64,000 nucleotides of DNA from assembly GCA_023634235.1 (NCBI GenBank), contig JAMKCF010000014.1, forward strand, positions 1,240,001 to 1,304,000, given 5' to 3'. A program made the translations under genes and the position numbers. Within the stretch, counting starts at the first letter, position 1, and every line of letters begins with the position of its first letter. Shown here piece by piece: positions 34,820 through 47,164 of this stretch. Below the pieces are notes generated by a model, which was not told where the DNA came from, did no database searches, and saw only the letters and a list, made by a program, of their open reading frames with translations. This DNA is from Pisaster brevispinus (taxonomy: Eukaryota; Echinodermata; Asteroidea; Forcipulatida; Asteriidae).

Positions 34820-36005
34820 CGACAGACCAGCAGCAGCACCGCGGGCACAGTACACCAAAAACAACACCGCACCCTCAACCAGAGGATCATTTTCACTAAA
34901 CCACGCACAATACACCGATAAGGAAATCACAACCAGCACAGCGAAACAGCAAGGCCTGTGCCGATGACTACCGGCGCCGCCGAGACTGCCATCAAAATCC
35001 GTCAAGAATTGATTCACAGAGTATAGCTGATTACTTTTAAGCGATCCTTAATCGCCATCGATAATAGTCTACCACTCAGCCTTTCCGGTTATTTCCAAAA
35101 ACACTTCCTTAAATCCACATAATTAAAACGTTCACAACTATTCTCTTTGTGGGACCGCCGCGGTGAAGCTGATCTCCAGTTATAATATATTCTCCACTTC
35201 ATTTTTTTACAGCCTTGCTGAATATAAATTGAAGAGCCACTGAGGTTACACTCTTGCCCATAAAAATATATATATAACCATGCGACTAACAAACTACGCA
35301 GCCCAAAAATGCGTTGTATAAACAACAGATTTCTCAACGTGGCTGAGGAACTAAATACAACAGTCTTTCTCTGTGGGGAAATCAACGCGAGAAACGGTTT
35401 CAAAATACATCGCGAGTTAGCGACGATTTTCATTGTTATAACGCCGTCAACATTTTACCCCCCTCCTTCACATCAGTTACAATATCAATTTATTAATATT
35501 GGTATTACTCCCCTAGGAACCAGTTTGATACTACTTTAATATCATCAAGCAATTTTTCGGAAAAGAAGACGATGGTCACACCTTTTTGTAGATCTTTGCT
35601 GAGTAGCCAAAGAAATTGAGTCAAATTGTTCCCGATGGCCTGAAAGATACCCCCGGTGGATGCAGAAAAGACGGGTAGCTGCAGAGATAAACTCTTATAG
35701 TTTTGAGAGCGTGATCAATCTGCCCCCGAAAAGATAAATAATGCCCTCACTCCAAAGAAGGATTGGAGAAAGAGTGCTGTCCAGAGATTAGGCCGATCGA
35801 AAACAACAACTTGTTTAGTGTATTTTTGCTGAGGCATCAAGAAATTCTCCCTTTTCAACCTGTTTTATCTTACTGTTATGGCATGCATGACGCAGATAAA
35901 TTGCATGATGTAGTCCAAACCCTCTATAGCTAGATTAATGTACCTTAATGTAGCCCGAAGGTATCAGTTTTGGGGCTACATTAATATTTAGCTTGCAGCT
36001 AAATA
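34820..36005. other. Non-coding stretch
   Basis: Open frames on both strands (for example 35433-35089 -) are short with no domain. Nothing recognised. Confidence 0.35.
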
Positions 36006-36009
36006 ATCA

Positions 36010-36260
36010 CGTCCATGTCGTGGTCGAGCGGTTAAGCGTACTGGACTCGAGATTGTTCTTTCTGGTCAAATGAGTTTTGGTTCAAGTCCGGCTCTTGACA
36101 CTTGTGTCTTTCAGCAAAACACTTAAACCAATATTGCTGCGTCCTTCGGATGGGTCGTAAAGCCGAAAGGCCTGTGTATTGTGTAATGCACGTAAAAGAA
36201 CCCAGTGCATGTACTGATAAGAGAATGGGTTTGCCCCGGTGTTTCTGGCATTGTTGGTAA
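36010..36260 (+). mobile_element. tRNA-derived SINE, copy 3
   Basis: CATGTCGTGGTCGAGCGGTT AAGCG head, GGTTCAAGTCC at 36079-36089 (B box), then TCCTTCGGATGGGTCGTAAAG, CACGTAAAAGAACCCAGTGC and GCCCCGGTGTTTCTGG. It has the best-kept A-box half of the family here. Confidence 0.8.
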
Positions 36261-36321
36261 TTCCATTTAAACAACCGACTCTGCCCTCAGTTTATACTCT
36301 CATGAGGAGTCATATGAGGTT

Positions 36322-36756
36322 TATAACTAGGGTACAAGGTACAAGGTAAAATGTGCAAGGTTCCAGGTACAATGTACGAGGTACAATGTACGAGGTTATA
36401 AGGTAAAATGTACAAGGTACGGGGTTATAAGGTACAAGGTACAATGTAACGAGATTACAAGGTGCAAGGTTACAAGGTACACGAAACAAGTACAAGGTAC
36501 AAGGTACACGCTACACTGTACATAGTACTCGGTACAAGGTTTAAGGTAGAAGGTACAAGTACAAGGTACAGGGCTCAAGGTATAAGGTACACGGTACAAC
36601 GTACATTGACTAGTTCCTAGGTACACAGTACACTGTACACAAAGGACACAAGGTAGACGGTAGACGGTAAACGGTACTTAGTACACGGTACAAGGTACAA
36701 TGTACAACGACAAGGTAGCAGTAGGTACAAGGTACAACGTCAAGGTAGCAGGCTGG
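36322..36756. repeat. Degenerate minisatellite rich in GGTACAA
   Basis: Built from imperfect short units around AAGGTACAA / AGGTACACG, often self-complementary (GTAC). Minus-strand frames give Tyr/Leu/Pro-rich strings (YLVPCTL-like). Not a gene. Confidence 0.85.
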
Positions 36757-37895
36757 GGTTGGATTCATGCAGTGCGCTGAGTCGGAGTTACATTTGGGTC
36801 TCGTGTTACAAGTAGGTGCAGTGGGATTGTGTTCTTGTTGGAAGGGTTGGGTTAAATAGTCATAAGCGTAGGCCTATTTAAATTTCGTACATTGTGTCTT
36901 GACTCTTGGTTTTTGTATGTGACCCTCTAAGGCGAGTTGACATCGTGCTCAAACTTCAATGTAATCAGTTAGCCGTAATTGCTATGTCTTTGGTACTGGA
37001 CGTTGGGTCAAAGGTCATGTGAACTAGTCGTAAACGTATATCATTACAGAACACCTGTCGTGAGTGTATCTAACCTGTTGACCTCAAAGACTTGAAAAGA
37101 GATCCAGGTGCTTTGTCCAACCGAGGACGTGCTTGGTTCTCTTTTGTGTAAAAACCCGTGGGGAGAGCACCGGTAATTATCCTTCCTGGTGTTGATCGGT
37201 TTTGGAATCTCAGCAAACAAGTTTTAGTTTTTACGTGGCCTTACAATAGAGGGGATTTTGTCGTGGGTTGGTTAGTAATAGTGAGACATCCCCGTGGGAT
37301 ATGAAAACCATTTTGACCCACTTGGGATCTCTGAAACAACACAGCTACCGGCGTATCAACAGCGACACCAAGAAAATCAATACAAATAAACAAATCAGAT
37401 TTAATGAAGGAATGTCTACTTTTTACCAATCAAAGTTTGTGATATTAAATAAGAGTTTGAACAGATTTTGGCAAGTGAATTGCGATCGAACCAAAGTGGT
37501 TACTACAATTTCACATTTTCATTGTTATTTTATTTATTTATTATTATTATCATTTTTTAATTACAGCACACAAAATCGATATCAAAAGTCATTATTGCTT
37601 TAGATTTAGATGGTCACCGTCTTGGATGGAGTAAAAAAAAATTGCAGGATGCTTACTTTTTGGTCGATAAATTAATAACTACTATCCTCTAATTAAAAAG
37701 AAAACACCATCAAATCAATCTAAAAATATGTCTCCATAATACAGGATCCTGTTTCAGTGAAACAATGAAAATGGGTTGATAACGGCCTACTATGAGGAAA
37801 TTAATTGTGCCGCAACTGAAATAAGCAATGTTGTGTTTTGGGGATATTTTTCTATGCATTCTTATTTCCAGCAATATAGAATACCTCAATTGGTC
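36757..37895. other. AT-rich non-coding stretch
   Basis: No exon supported; overlapping short frames at 37240-37603 on both strands lack features. Confidence 0.35.
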
Positions 37896-38134
37896 CTACA
37901 CTCTTAAAACCTGACCCGGATCGACGTCCCCCGGAGTCTGACCTATTTCTGGGTCAGAATGACCCGGAAACTGTGTCAAAATTACCCCCCCAAAAAGGGT
38001 CAAAATGACGCAGAATACGAGAACAATCCAATTTTGTAAACACTTTCCAGGTCAGACCGACCCGGAAATCAGTCAGGTGCCCTGACCTCCTGGGACACGG
38101 AATCCTGACCCGGATTTTTTTTTTTTTAGTGTAG
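37896..38134. mobile_element. TA-flanked MITE with CACT/AGTG ends and TGACCC/GGGTCA words
   Basis: Left end CTACACTCTTAAAACCTGAC and right end ...GTCCC/CCTGACCCGG, poly-T, AGTGTAG are inverted repeats. Reading the TA of CTAcact and agtgTAG as the target duplication gives CACT...AGTG ends, as in Tc1/mariner-type MITEs. The interior includes TGACCTATTTCTGGGTCA followed by GAA-TGACCC, so GGGTCA-GAA-TGACCC at 37951-37965 is a perfect 3-spaced palindrome. Related copies: 7545-7700 and 61435-61765. Confidence 0.7.
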
Positions 38135-38139
38135 GAAAG

Positions 38140-39590
38140 CAGATTCTGCTCACTGAACTTGCTGGTCGCAAGGCAGTGATCAGAAGAAGACAACGTAAAC
38201 AGTCAGGTATTTCCCAAACCGTCTATGCATAATCGTTAATAGGCCAGTAGCTACCGAGGGGCACGGAAAACCCCTACGAGAGCACAATTTCCGCTTTATA
38301 AATGTAGAACGGAAAGCCGTGCCTTTTGAACCCGACGGGAAGGGTCTTTGGTGCCCGCAGCGCAAGTCGCAGTGCGCAACAGTTCTATTTGTCACGCGTG
38401 GAGACGATCGACTCCGCACGATCCCGACAGAGAGAAATGCGTCAAAATAGCTTCACTCGGAACTCTTTAACTGGAGCGAGGCTCCGTGATCAAGGATTAA
38501 CATTTGCTTTATTGCACACCTGTTTGTCGGTGTTATAATTTGTGGCAGATGCAATTAATTAAAGATGGCCGTGGTAACACTTATTACCATTGGAATGATC
38601 TCGTGCGTTGTGTAACTCGACTTTATTGAAAATTATTCGGGCCTGGGGGGACGAGTCGGGGAGGGCGATCAATTGTAATGCATTATTAGTAATGTGTGCA
38701 TTCATAATAGATTATGTCTCCTCTATCTAAAAAGGAATAAATCTTTTACTTGAACACCGTCCTAGTGTACCAACCTTGAAAGCCTTGGCCGATTTCTTTT
38801 CGCTGCCAGGTACAATTAATTTACCCGCCTGTGCTGCCCGTTTTGGCCTGTGCTGAGAGAAGATCCTCCCCACGCCAAGACCGATGATGACTATGAAAGT
38901 AGTACCCGCACGAAGTGCCGTAGATTTTAGTTTAAAGTTACCTTTGGTAGCACAATACATCGCTCAAGCATTCATTTCCTCGATTTAAAAGTAGGGCTGA
39001 GTCCAGGTAGGTGCTCTCAGATGGTGAGAAACAACTTCCTATAAATGACGAAAAGGAGACAGAATGTGGACGTGTTTTATACTTGGGTCTTTTGAAAAGA
39101 CTGTGACGTCACTCGATCAATTCATTGGTATCGTACATTTCTACGAATGAAACTTTAAATGTCTTAATTCTAACTAAGCTATTGTACCATGAAAGCCCGA
39201 GATAACCTGTACAACTAAAGTATGTGTCATTAACACAAGCGTAAACCCATACCATGGGACGTACGGCTAAAGTGTCCCATTCGAAGAACAGCAAAGTGAT
39301 GGTGAAGCTATCTGCAAAAGACACGTCTTTCCGGACGCATGCAATGTTGGGATGCGAAACCACACAGAACAACAGAAAGGAAGCATAACGAGCACACTAA
39401 TGGTGTGTTCTACATGGACGCAAACAGAATGGATGTCATTGTTCTGTGCAATTAAAAACAACAACTTGTTATTCAACACTGTAACAAACACTGTGTGGAC
39501 GTGTGTAAGTCCACATAGTGTTCCAAGTCCTTAAAATATGTGACCATTTTTGTATGTCGGGTTCACACGTCGTGCTAAGATGCATAATTG
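38140..39590. other. Non-coding stretch with GC-richer patches
   Basis: No exon supported. The 38220-38480 part is GC-richer with frames on both strands; nothing recognised. Confidence 0.35.
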
Positions 39591-39591
39591 G

Positions 39592-39955
39592 TGTGTTGTG
39601 GCCAAGCAGTCTAGTGCACCTAACTCCCTCCGGTCTTCAAGTGTCAGAGGGTGGGTTCAGGTCCCGGTCATGACACTTAACTCTAATTGATTCATCCTTC
39701 AGATGGTACGTAACGCCGTTATATCACGTGGTTCTCTATGTACTTAAAGACGTGCACTTATCGTTAAGAGAAGGGGGTTTGTCCGCACGGGTTTGTCCCC
39801 AAAGGTTGGCAGTAGATAGCGCCACTTCACTTTAATTGTAAAGCCTTACATTGGGGCTATAATCGGTCCCCTATGAATGCTCCTCATTGCTCAGATTTCT
39901 GTTGGGGGAATGGTACCGAGCGCCTTGAAACGCCATTTGACAGCGCTTTTACAAG
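39592..39955 (+). mobile_element. tRNA-derived SINE, copy 4
   Basis: GTTGTGGCCAAGCAGTCTAG head, GGTTCAGGTCC at 39654-39664 (B box), CCTTCAGATGGTACGTAACG, TTATCGTTAAGAGAAGGGGG, and a 3' part ending GAGCGCCTTGAAACGCC. More diverged than the other copies. Confidence 0.7.
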
Positions 39956-40112
39956 TGCTAGTTACCGGTTCATCTTTTGAACTGCGTGTTTTTATTTGAA
40001 GCTGATTGAATTGGTGCAAACTTGAGGAGACCCAAAAACCACTTAGATTTTAACCTGTTATTATTAATTGAGACAAGTGTACCTACCACACGGTACCGCT
40101 GATTATTAAAAA

Positions 40113-40354
40113 CACTTGGCAAAAACTGGGGTATTAAAATTGACAACGTAGGTGTTGTCACATAATTATTGATACAGAAAAAAGAATCAAAATTTACAGC
40201 ACAGGGTGTTATATTAACACTAACTTCTGTCAACACAATTATGTTGGTGTTATTTTAACACCCCATGGTGTTAATTTTAATTTCTCCCATAGGTATATTT
40301 ACTACATGTGACAAACCCATGGTGTCAATTTTAACACCCCAAGTATTTGCAGTG
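40113..40354. mobile_element. TIR element with TTAACACC repeats
   Basis: Left end CACTTGGCAAAAACTGGGGT ATTAAAATTGACA is the imperfect reverse complement of the right end (TGTCAATTTTAACACCCC AAGTATTTGCAGTG). The interior repeats GGTGTTAAAATT/AATTTTAACACC in both orientations. Non-autonomous, no coding frame. CACTGCAAA-type ends are common in marine invertebrate MITEs; the superfamily is not assigned. Confidence 0.65.
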
Positions 40355-40359
40355 CACGG

Positions 40360-41735
40360 TTATGTTGTAATAGCTGTCACAGACTGTCACTTTTCCATGA
40401 GCTCCCTCGAATCAATTTAGTATATACTGATAACATCGACTTGCTATGTAGCATCAAGGATCTAGACCCCTTAGCGATGTACTTGATGATAACGCAAAAT
40501 ATATAACAAATAAAATGCACCGTCACAAACATGAGTGCGTATATCTTGCCCCTAACCTTTTAGTCAAACGATACTTCAAGCGAAGAGAGTTCAACAAGAA
40601 CTGGATATCGTCGAAAATGCTTGGTGCGTGCCAAAGGCATTTCAGGCCAAAAAACTTTCTCAAATCATTTGCAAGTGCACGTTCTTCTCATTTCAGTGCT
40701 TTATTCCATTGTAAAGCAGTGATGAAAAGAACCGCACGACTTCCCATGGTATAAGACACGTTCTATTGTACACCCATTGCCCTTTACCATATTGGGGTCA
40801 AACTTGAAGAGAATGAAACTCAACAAAAGAGAGTCACTCTGCACAAATTGATTTATCACTGACAAAAAACTAAAAAAAAGAAGAAGAAAAAATTTCAACC
40901 TTGGCAGGGAACTGTACTTATAGAAGTGGTTCAAGTGTTTCTCGGTCCTTTTAAATAAGAGCATCTACCCTCAAAACCCATTTTTGAAAATCGAATCAAG
41001 GACTCGGAGTTTTACAACCGTCACAAATTATCTGGCCCGATGTCCCGATATGTCCACTCTGTTATCAAGTTTCTGGTTTAGTACCGCGTTTTGTCAAAGG
41101 ACATACTGCTATCCAGGAAAAAAGATTACAACGGTCATAATGTCACTGGGTCACGGTGTACGAACCAGGACTCTGTGATATTGATGTCCAAATCCTTCAC
41201 TTTCAATCCCTTTCAACCGAAATTAAGACGATAGAGTGTCCAAAAAAGACACAAGACACAGGCGTCTCTCTAGCGGACACTTTGTCTCAACACACTCGGT
41301 GCTTCATAAAGGCGGTTTAATAGAGGTAAGATTTATGACTAAAGAAGACAAAAATCAGATTCGTGTGTGACGTTACGAGCATAATTTCAAGATCCGCATG
41401 TTAATTGGACACTAATTTTGATAAAGATGTGGATATTACGCTAGCGAAAGGGTAATTAAGCATCACCATGGAAACGTGTATTGACAGGACATCAATGTTT
41501 TTTCTGAAGCCAGTTAAACGCATCCATCGGTTCCCAATTCGCAAATTTCTTCTGCCTAACGTAATAGTCTTGTGGCGCCTAACGAAAATTAGTTGCATTG
41601 ATTTTCTTGTTCTGGTTGTTACTTGTGGCAAAATCAAGAAATAAACCACAAGGGAAACTGGAAAGGCTATCGTAAAGTAAATCAGTACTGTGGATAAACA
41701 GAAAAGAAGAGAGAATACATTTTAAACATAGAAAC
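40360..41735. other. Non-coding stretch
   Basis: One exon-like block (acceptor CTCTCTAG about 41273, 52 bases, donor TAGAG|GTAAGA about 41325) has a single open frame (GHFVSTHSVLHKGGLIE) but no context to support it. Otherwise nothing recognised. Confidence 0.3.
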
Positions 41736-41739
41736 GTAA

Positions 41740-41832
41740 TAAAAAATAATAATAATAAATAAAATAAACAAATAAATAAATGAATAAATAAATAAATACA
41801 CAAATAAATAAATAAACAAATAAATAACAAAT
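41740..41832. repeat. AAAT microsatellite
   Basis: Imperfect AAATA/AATAAACA runs; the minus-strand frame gives Phe/Leu/Ile strings and is an artefact. Confidence 0.85.
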
Positions 41833-41839
41833 AGCTACA

Positions 41840-44500
41840 CAGGGATTTGAACCTTATTCAGGAAATCGTAAGTTTATGCAGCATCAGGCAGGAACATCAA
41901 AACTATTTCATTTGTCATGTTTGATAATGTTTAGTTGGTAAGATTCTTTGGATTAGAAGAAGGAGAAAAAAGACAGTTGTGCAACCTTACGAACGAAATT
42001 CACATCCCATGTGTAGAATAATAATGTTATGTACATTCAAGTCATACGGGTTTGCGCCCCCTAATGTAGCCTGGGTCCTTAAATGTAGCCCACGGGCGAG
42101 GCTGTACCTGGTACCTATTCGTCCCTCTATTTCTTGCCGGTTCGATTATCGTTCTGCTTGTTTGTCTGATTGTTTGTTTGGCTGCGTGCCATCACATTAG
42201 GGCTAACGTGACCCGGCACCTGAGTCAACAATAAAGGCGCCATTTTGGAAGGTCGGCAAGGTGGGCTTGCCATCCGAAATCCGGTCACGTAGACAATTGA
42301 ATTAAAGTGAGATGTCACACCCTCCGGATATCTAATAGCACACGACCGAAGTCTTGGAATAATGCTTGCCGGACGGTTAATCGGTGTTGCAAGGCGCAAA
42401 GCTCAAATTATCCAAGCATGTGATTCTTGTGGGGAGTCTGTCATTGTTTACACGAGAGAGAAATCAAATTATAGCAATGTACCTATGACGTCATACAAGG
42501 AACACGCATCGACAAAGCATTCAAAGAAGACGGCCTGGGCTCAATTTCATAAAGTAGTGTAATATTTTGTAAAGTTCTATCATTCTACCATCCACATCTA
42601 ACACTAATTCTAGGATCTTACGTAACATGCCTGCTTTAAACTTAATTTTAAACACAGAGAGAACTCAGGAAATCAACCACTCCACAACTCTCACCAAAAT
42701 TGTATTCTAGTCTTGTGTTAATGGTTTTGTAAATATTTTACTTTTTACTCTTTGGCTGTGTGTGAGGGTGTGAGTGTGTGAGTTTGTATTTTTACTTGTA
42801 TTTATATATTTTTTATCATAGTTAATTGACCTTTTCAGCTACAGCTCTGAGTCATTTTGTCTGTGGATACCAGAAAAGAAATTAAAGAAATTAACAAACA
42901 ATCGTGTCTTTGGTGTTTTAAGTGAAAAGGTCCGTATACTAAACGCATTTTAGGTCAACACAAAAAAAGTGGATTACACAATAAAACCTTAACGGAGAGC
43001 TTTCCGTTATCGATTTGCAAACTCGATCTACTCTTCAAGTACAATTTGGTTTGCAACGACAATCTGCTAAAAAAGTCGTTTACAATCGGAACGAATCGTG
43101 TTTGAGATGGGCTGGAAGCACGCAGGTCAATTCGGAAAGGCTATTGCAACTAAATGAGTCATTATGCAAATGCGCCATGCGCCCCTAATTCAAAACTGAC
43201 CATCCGTACTTCGTAAAGACGTCTTACTTTTTAAGAGCTCGTTGTCTCTTAGAGGTTGTCTCGCCCACCACCTCCTCTGTATCTTTAGGCACTTGGGCCT
43301 AGAAATTAAAACAAATACACCGGTAATCTAAGCCAAGACATGGTGCTTGAATATCCGGCATCTTTGTCAAACCCTAAATGTGTATACGCCAAATGCAAAC
43401 ACAACGTAACCACGACGTAGCGACCCATCTCACGAACACTCGCCACTAATACCACAATACCGACATTCACGAAGCTGATGAGGACACGACGCGGGAGTCT
43501 TCATTCTACCTAGCAATAACATGCAACAGAAACCAAAAACGCGTGCTTGAAATAGTTATTTCATCTTTCCTAGACCACTCGAGCTCGTGCGCTCGAGGCC
43601 GGCGAGGGTAATGTAAAGCCGAAGGTACAAACCACAAAAGCACACCACAACCCCCGGTGTAGAGAAGGCCCACGATTTGGTTTCAATTTTTAACTCACGC
43701 CTCGTGTGTTTCTACAGCTGTAGCTAATTATTCCGTTCATATACAGTCGCAAATCGCCTCCGAGCAAATCTCATTTGATTCATAAAAAGTAACCGTACAT
43801 AAATTCGATACGTTGTTGGGGTTGTGACTAGCGCCTGTGCGTAAAACATACCGACGTCAACACGCAGCGGCGCCGAGTTCACCCCGAACAAAACGCGGGC
43901 ACTGCGTCGATGACGAGAACGTTCCTTCAGCAACACCGAAAATTACTTTTTGTTTGCCTATTGTTTCGTCTAGTTCACCTAGGTGAAACGCATCCAATAC
44001 AATAATGTTTGTGCATGCTGCGTTTCCTTGTTCATTTGGTAACAGTTTCGACACATTAGGCTTTTATGGTTTGCTGTCTCGTGTTTTGTAAAAATAACAA
44101 CGCGATATAAACAGAAATGAGATTTTATTGAATCACAAATTTTCTTAGATAACTAGTATATAACTAGTATTTAGTACGCTCTCCATAGTACACTATATCA
44201 CAGCGTTTACACAAAATAATCATACACAACATACAACCGAATTTCATCAGAAAAGGTACATACACGATGTTTGAAAGGGATAGGGAAAAGAAAAGGGTTT
44301 AAGTTAACTATACAGGGAAGAGGTACGTTATATAACGGACTATCAGACAAGCATTATTTGATTGGATTATTATAAGAAACTGTCATGAAACCGCAACATT
44401 TCAAAGGGTTGTTGGGTGAAGAATGAAGGGGCGTGTACTATAATGTAAAGCCACTCCCCCTATACAGACATTTTTGTCAGTGCCGCTGTAAATAGAGCAA
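41840..44500. other. Non-coding stretch
   Basis: A 66-codon frame at 42362-42562 starts with a true ATG but has no recognised feature and ends in a GGGCTCAATTTCAT repeat word. GC-richer patches at 43560-43660 and 43850-43930. No supported exon. Confidence 0.3.
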
Positions 44501-44504
44501 TTCC

Positions 44505-44675
44505 CTTTGTTCTCCCATTGTTATTATTTTTGTAATGTCCCTTCTGGTTTCGTACCCCAAAGCAAAGCGAGTACTGTCCTTGCTATAAAGTTATTTTACT
44601 GGATCCCTTTTGGTAAAACCCTCGCTCTTGAATGTGTAGACACGTGCACGCACACACGCAACCTTACGGATCGGG
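44505..44675 (+). repeat. Dispersed repeat R1, copy 2
   Basis: CTTTGTTCTCCCATTG, CCCCAAAGCAAAGCGAG, CCCTTTTGGTAAAACC, GTGTAGACACGTGCACGCAC in the same order as 22785-22935. Confidence 0.55.
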
Positions 44676-44721
44676 CTTGCGGGGTCTTGCTATTATTGTT
44701 CTATCATTATCTTTTCTAAAG

Positions 44722-44949
44722 GCTTCCTCAGTGGGATCCAAGTTGAACAAAGACAAGTTTTGTTGGGTTTATTTGTCAATTGTGTACAAGATCTCACAGG
44801 GGCCCTTCAGGAAGCCCACCATGCATGTTTTGGCGATTATTTCGTCATTAATACTTAATGTAGTGGATGTTTACTTGGCCAGAACGAATAAAGGATGTTT
44901 AGAATGTCTGGCGTCTTTGAAAACGTACCATCAAGACTTGAAAGCCTAG
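44722..44949 (+). other. Possible terminal coding exon
   Basis: The acceptor TTATCTTTTCTAAAG (AG 44720-44721) is followed by a frame of 75 codons to TAG 44947-44949. It reads ASSVGSKLNKDKFCWVY..., includes a hydrophobic stretch (MHVLAIISSLILNVVDVYLA, residues about 36-55) and ends LKTYHQDLKA. Codon choice looks coding-like. No family is recognised and no upstream exon was found; the frame also runs back into repeat R1, so it may be a chance extension. Confidence 0.22.
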
Positions 44950-44954
44950 TTATT

Positions 44955-45980
44955 TTTATCTATTGAAATTCTTAATAGGGGTACCAGTAAGGGGTCTACC
45001 AGTCGTGTTCCATGGCCAACCCTATAGGAGGTGTTTCATGGATTCAAGTAATTTAATTGGAAAATTTATTTTATTTCATTTAAGATCACGATAAACGGGG
45101 TTTTGAGAGGGCCCATTTTAAAAGGTGTTACCCGTTAACTCTCTCTGACAGTTTTAGAAATTCACTTCAATCGCTTGAAACTAGTGACGACTGCAGATGA
45201 TTTTGTCTCTATAGTTTCAATCATTTTAGTGTGAATATCAGTCTAAAACTTGAAGAGATTACCTGGTAATGTTTGGCAGCCATGCTACCCGGTAAATCAC
45301 CGTATTAATTTAAAGTTCTTGAAACATTTGACAGAGTGCGCCCCTCCAGTAAGTTCCATCGTTGGATACGCTTTCGTGTAAAATCTAAGCTTTTTGGGGC
45401 ATGAATGGGGCCGTGTACAAGACACAAAGTCTCCTTAGAGATTCAACACACACTGCAAGACACTAAAATAAAATACCCCGAAACAGCCGACTTAATGGCA
45501 ACCCGATCAGGCCCTTGTCCTGATTGATATCGCGGGGGTCCAGCTCCCGAGATCCAAAAAGGTCAAAGTTATAATTTTACACCCATTTTCTCGTGACGAT
45601 TAAGTAACAGTAAAGTGGATTTTGACGGACCGACCTATTTCTACAAGGAGACATTTTGAGGCCTAATGCGTTTCGTCTCGTGATTATGTTACGACACAAG
45701 TAGTCATTTAACTACAAGATGGCCTATAAATGGTCGATATAAAATTTCGCTCTTTAAGTTTTAATCGCCATATTATTCACTTGATCAACATTCAATTTGT
45801 TTTGGTATCTCCTTTTTTGGAGTAGCAGATTGTGAAACATTTAAGTCCAAATTTTTATCATTTCTTTGTAAAAATGATAACCATTTGTAAATGAAAATGA
45901 CTGAAAGGCATAAGGTTGTCATGAATCATTTATAGACACGTTACCTTCGAGTTTGGTGCTTTAGGCTCTAAAAAGCGCTT
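44955..45980. other. AT-rich non-coding stretch
   Basis: No exon supported. Confidence 0.4.
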
Positions 45981-45984
45981 GTTG

Positions 45985-46090
45985 TGAATACATATATTGT
46001 TGGAAAGATGTTTGAAAAGTAGAACATAATGATCCACACAAATAAACCTCGAAGGTGTGTGGTTTTTCTTTTACTTGGTGGACTACAACG
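45985..46090 (-). repeat. Dispersed repeat, copy 2 (inverse of 3770-3875)
   Basis: AAGTAGAACATAATGATCC, CACACAAATAAACCTCGAAG and GGTTTTTCTTTTACTTGGTG align as reverse complement to the copy at 3.8 kb. Confidence 0.6.
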
Positions 46091-46285
46091 GTCTGCCATT
46101 TTGCAGAAGCAAATTTTGACTGTCTCATAAGAATCTGATGGAGGTATGTGCAATCAATTCATGTAACGGTACACCAACTTAAGAACCGTAAAGTTGTCGT
46201 TGTCACATGCACCCCTTTTCATTTGGGCGACCAAATGTGATGAAACTGCTTAGCTTCTTTTTGTGCATAAGCAGACAGTTGGCAA

Positions 46286-46849
46286 TTGTTAATTGCTGAA
46301 AACGATAACAACATAATGATAATAGTTCATAATAATAAAATAATAATGTTCCTAATACACTTAGCGGGAGACATGTATCCGGTGGGTCGCACAGAGCGAC
46401 CGTTCGCGCCAAAACCTTGCCCCTTTTTAACGCCCGAATCGCACTGCATCTCACTGGTAACTTTATACATCCCTACCTTGCCGATAATGAGTAACGGAAT
46501 ATTGTCCTTTGTAGCTAGCCTTCAAGATGAACTAGCCGCTACTTTTCCCAAGGAAGTAGGTTTTGATTTCATTGGTAATTCATTGGTGAGTGGACACCTC
46601 GACGATATCTACCTAAACAGATATCACATATACAACTGTAATTCCCTTCCCACCATGCAACCCTTAGGAGTTACCGCTACCCTGACGCCTGTTGAAATCC
46701 CCGACTTTCTAATACTTTTGAATAAAACATTGCCTTTTCTGGTCAGATTGGCCTCTCTAAATGGACTTAAATTATTTGGTAAATACTTCTGTGAGATATA
46801 TTCTGATACATATACCCCATGGTGGATGAGCTCGACCTTCTTCAAGTAA
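46286..46849. other. Region open on both strands, coding status undecided
   Basis: A + frame runs 187 codons to TAA 46847-46849 (ATG candidates at 46316, 46346 and 46373), and a minus frame covers 46959-46624 (contains YLKKVELIHHGVYVSEYIS, ends GRELQLYM). The minus frame has the more ordinary composition (Lys/Arg, Ser, Val); the + frame is Leu/Pro/Thr-rich. An internal ATTG|GTGAGT at 46585 could be a + strand donor. No domain recognised on either. This may be a decayed transposon fragment or a real exon. Confidence 0.25.
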
Positions 46850-47039
46850 AATCTGATTCCGCACCCGGAAGACAAGCTCAGATAAAAAGGCTCTTCGATC
46901 CCACACACGCATTCATTTTCAAGTTCTTGATGAACAACGGCGCAGGAGAACAAACTCACGGCTAAAAATAACGAACATTTTCAAGGTTTCGTGTGGGTGT
47001 AATCAAAAAGCCTTTTTCATTTCACCGTTTCCATTCCCA

Positions 47040-47160
47040 ATAGAACATTAGAAAAATATATATATATAAAAAAATAACAGAAGAAGAAGAAGGAAAAGAA
47101 GAAGAAGAAGAACAAGAAGATGATGATGATGATATTGAAAAAGAAGAAGAAAAAAGATAT
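47040..47160. repeat. Purine-rich GAA/GAT microsatellite
   Basis: AT dinucleotides, then GAAGAAGAAG, GATGATGAT and GAAAAAGAAG. Could form triplex or bent structure; not coding. Confidence 0.85.
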
Positions 47161-47164
47161 ATGC

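Noticed and set aside
34670..34921. Thr/Leu/Pro-rich + frame
   Set aside because: Produced by a CA-rich tandem duplication, not by a protein-coding pattern.
36310..36626. Tyr/Leu/Pro-rich minus frames
   Set aside because: Translation of the GGTACAA minisatellite.
42362..42562. 66-codon ATG-initiated + frame
   Set aside because: Short, no recognised motif, and ends within a dispersed GGGCTCAATTTCAT repeat word.
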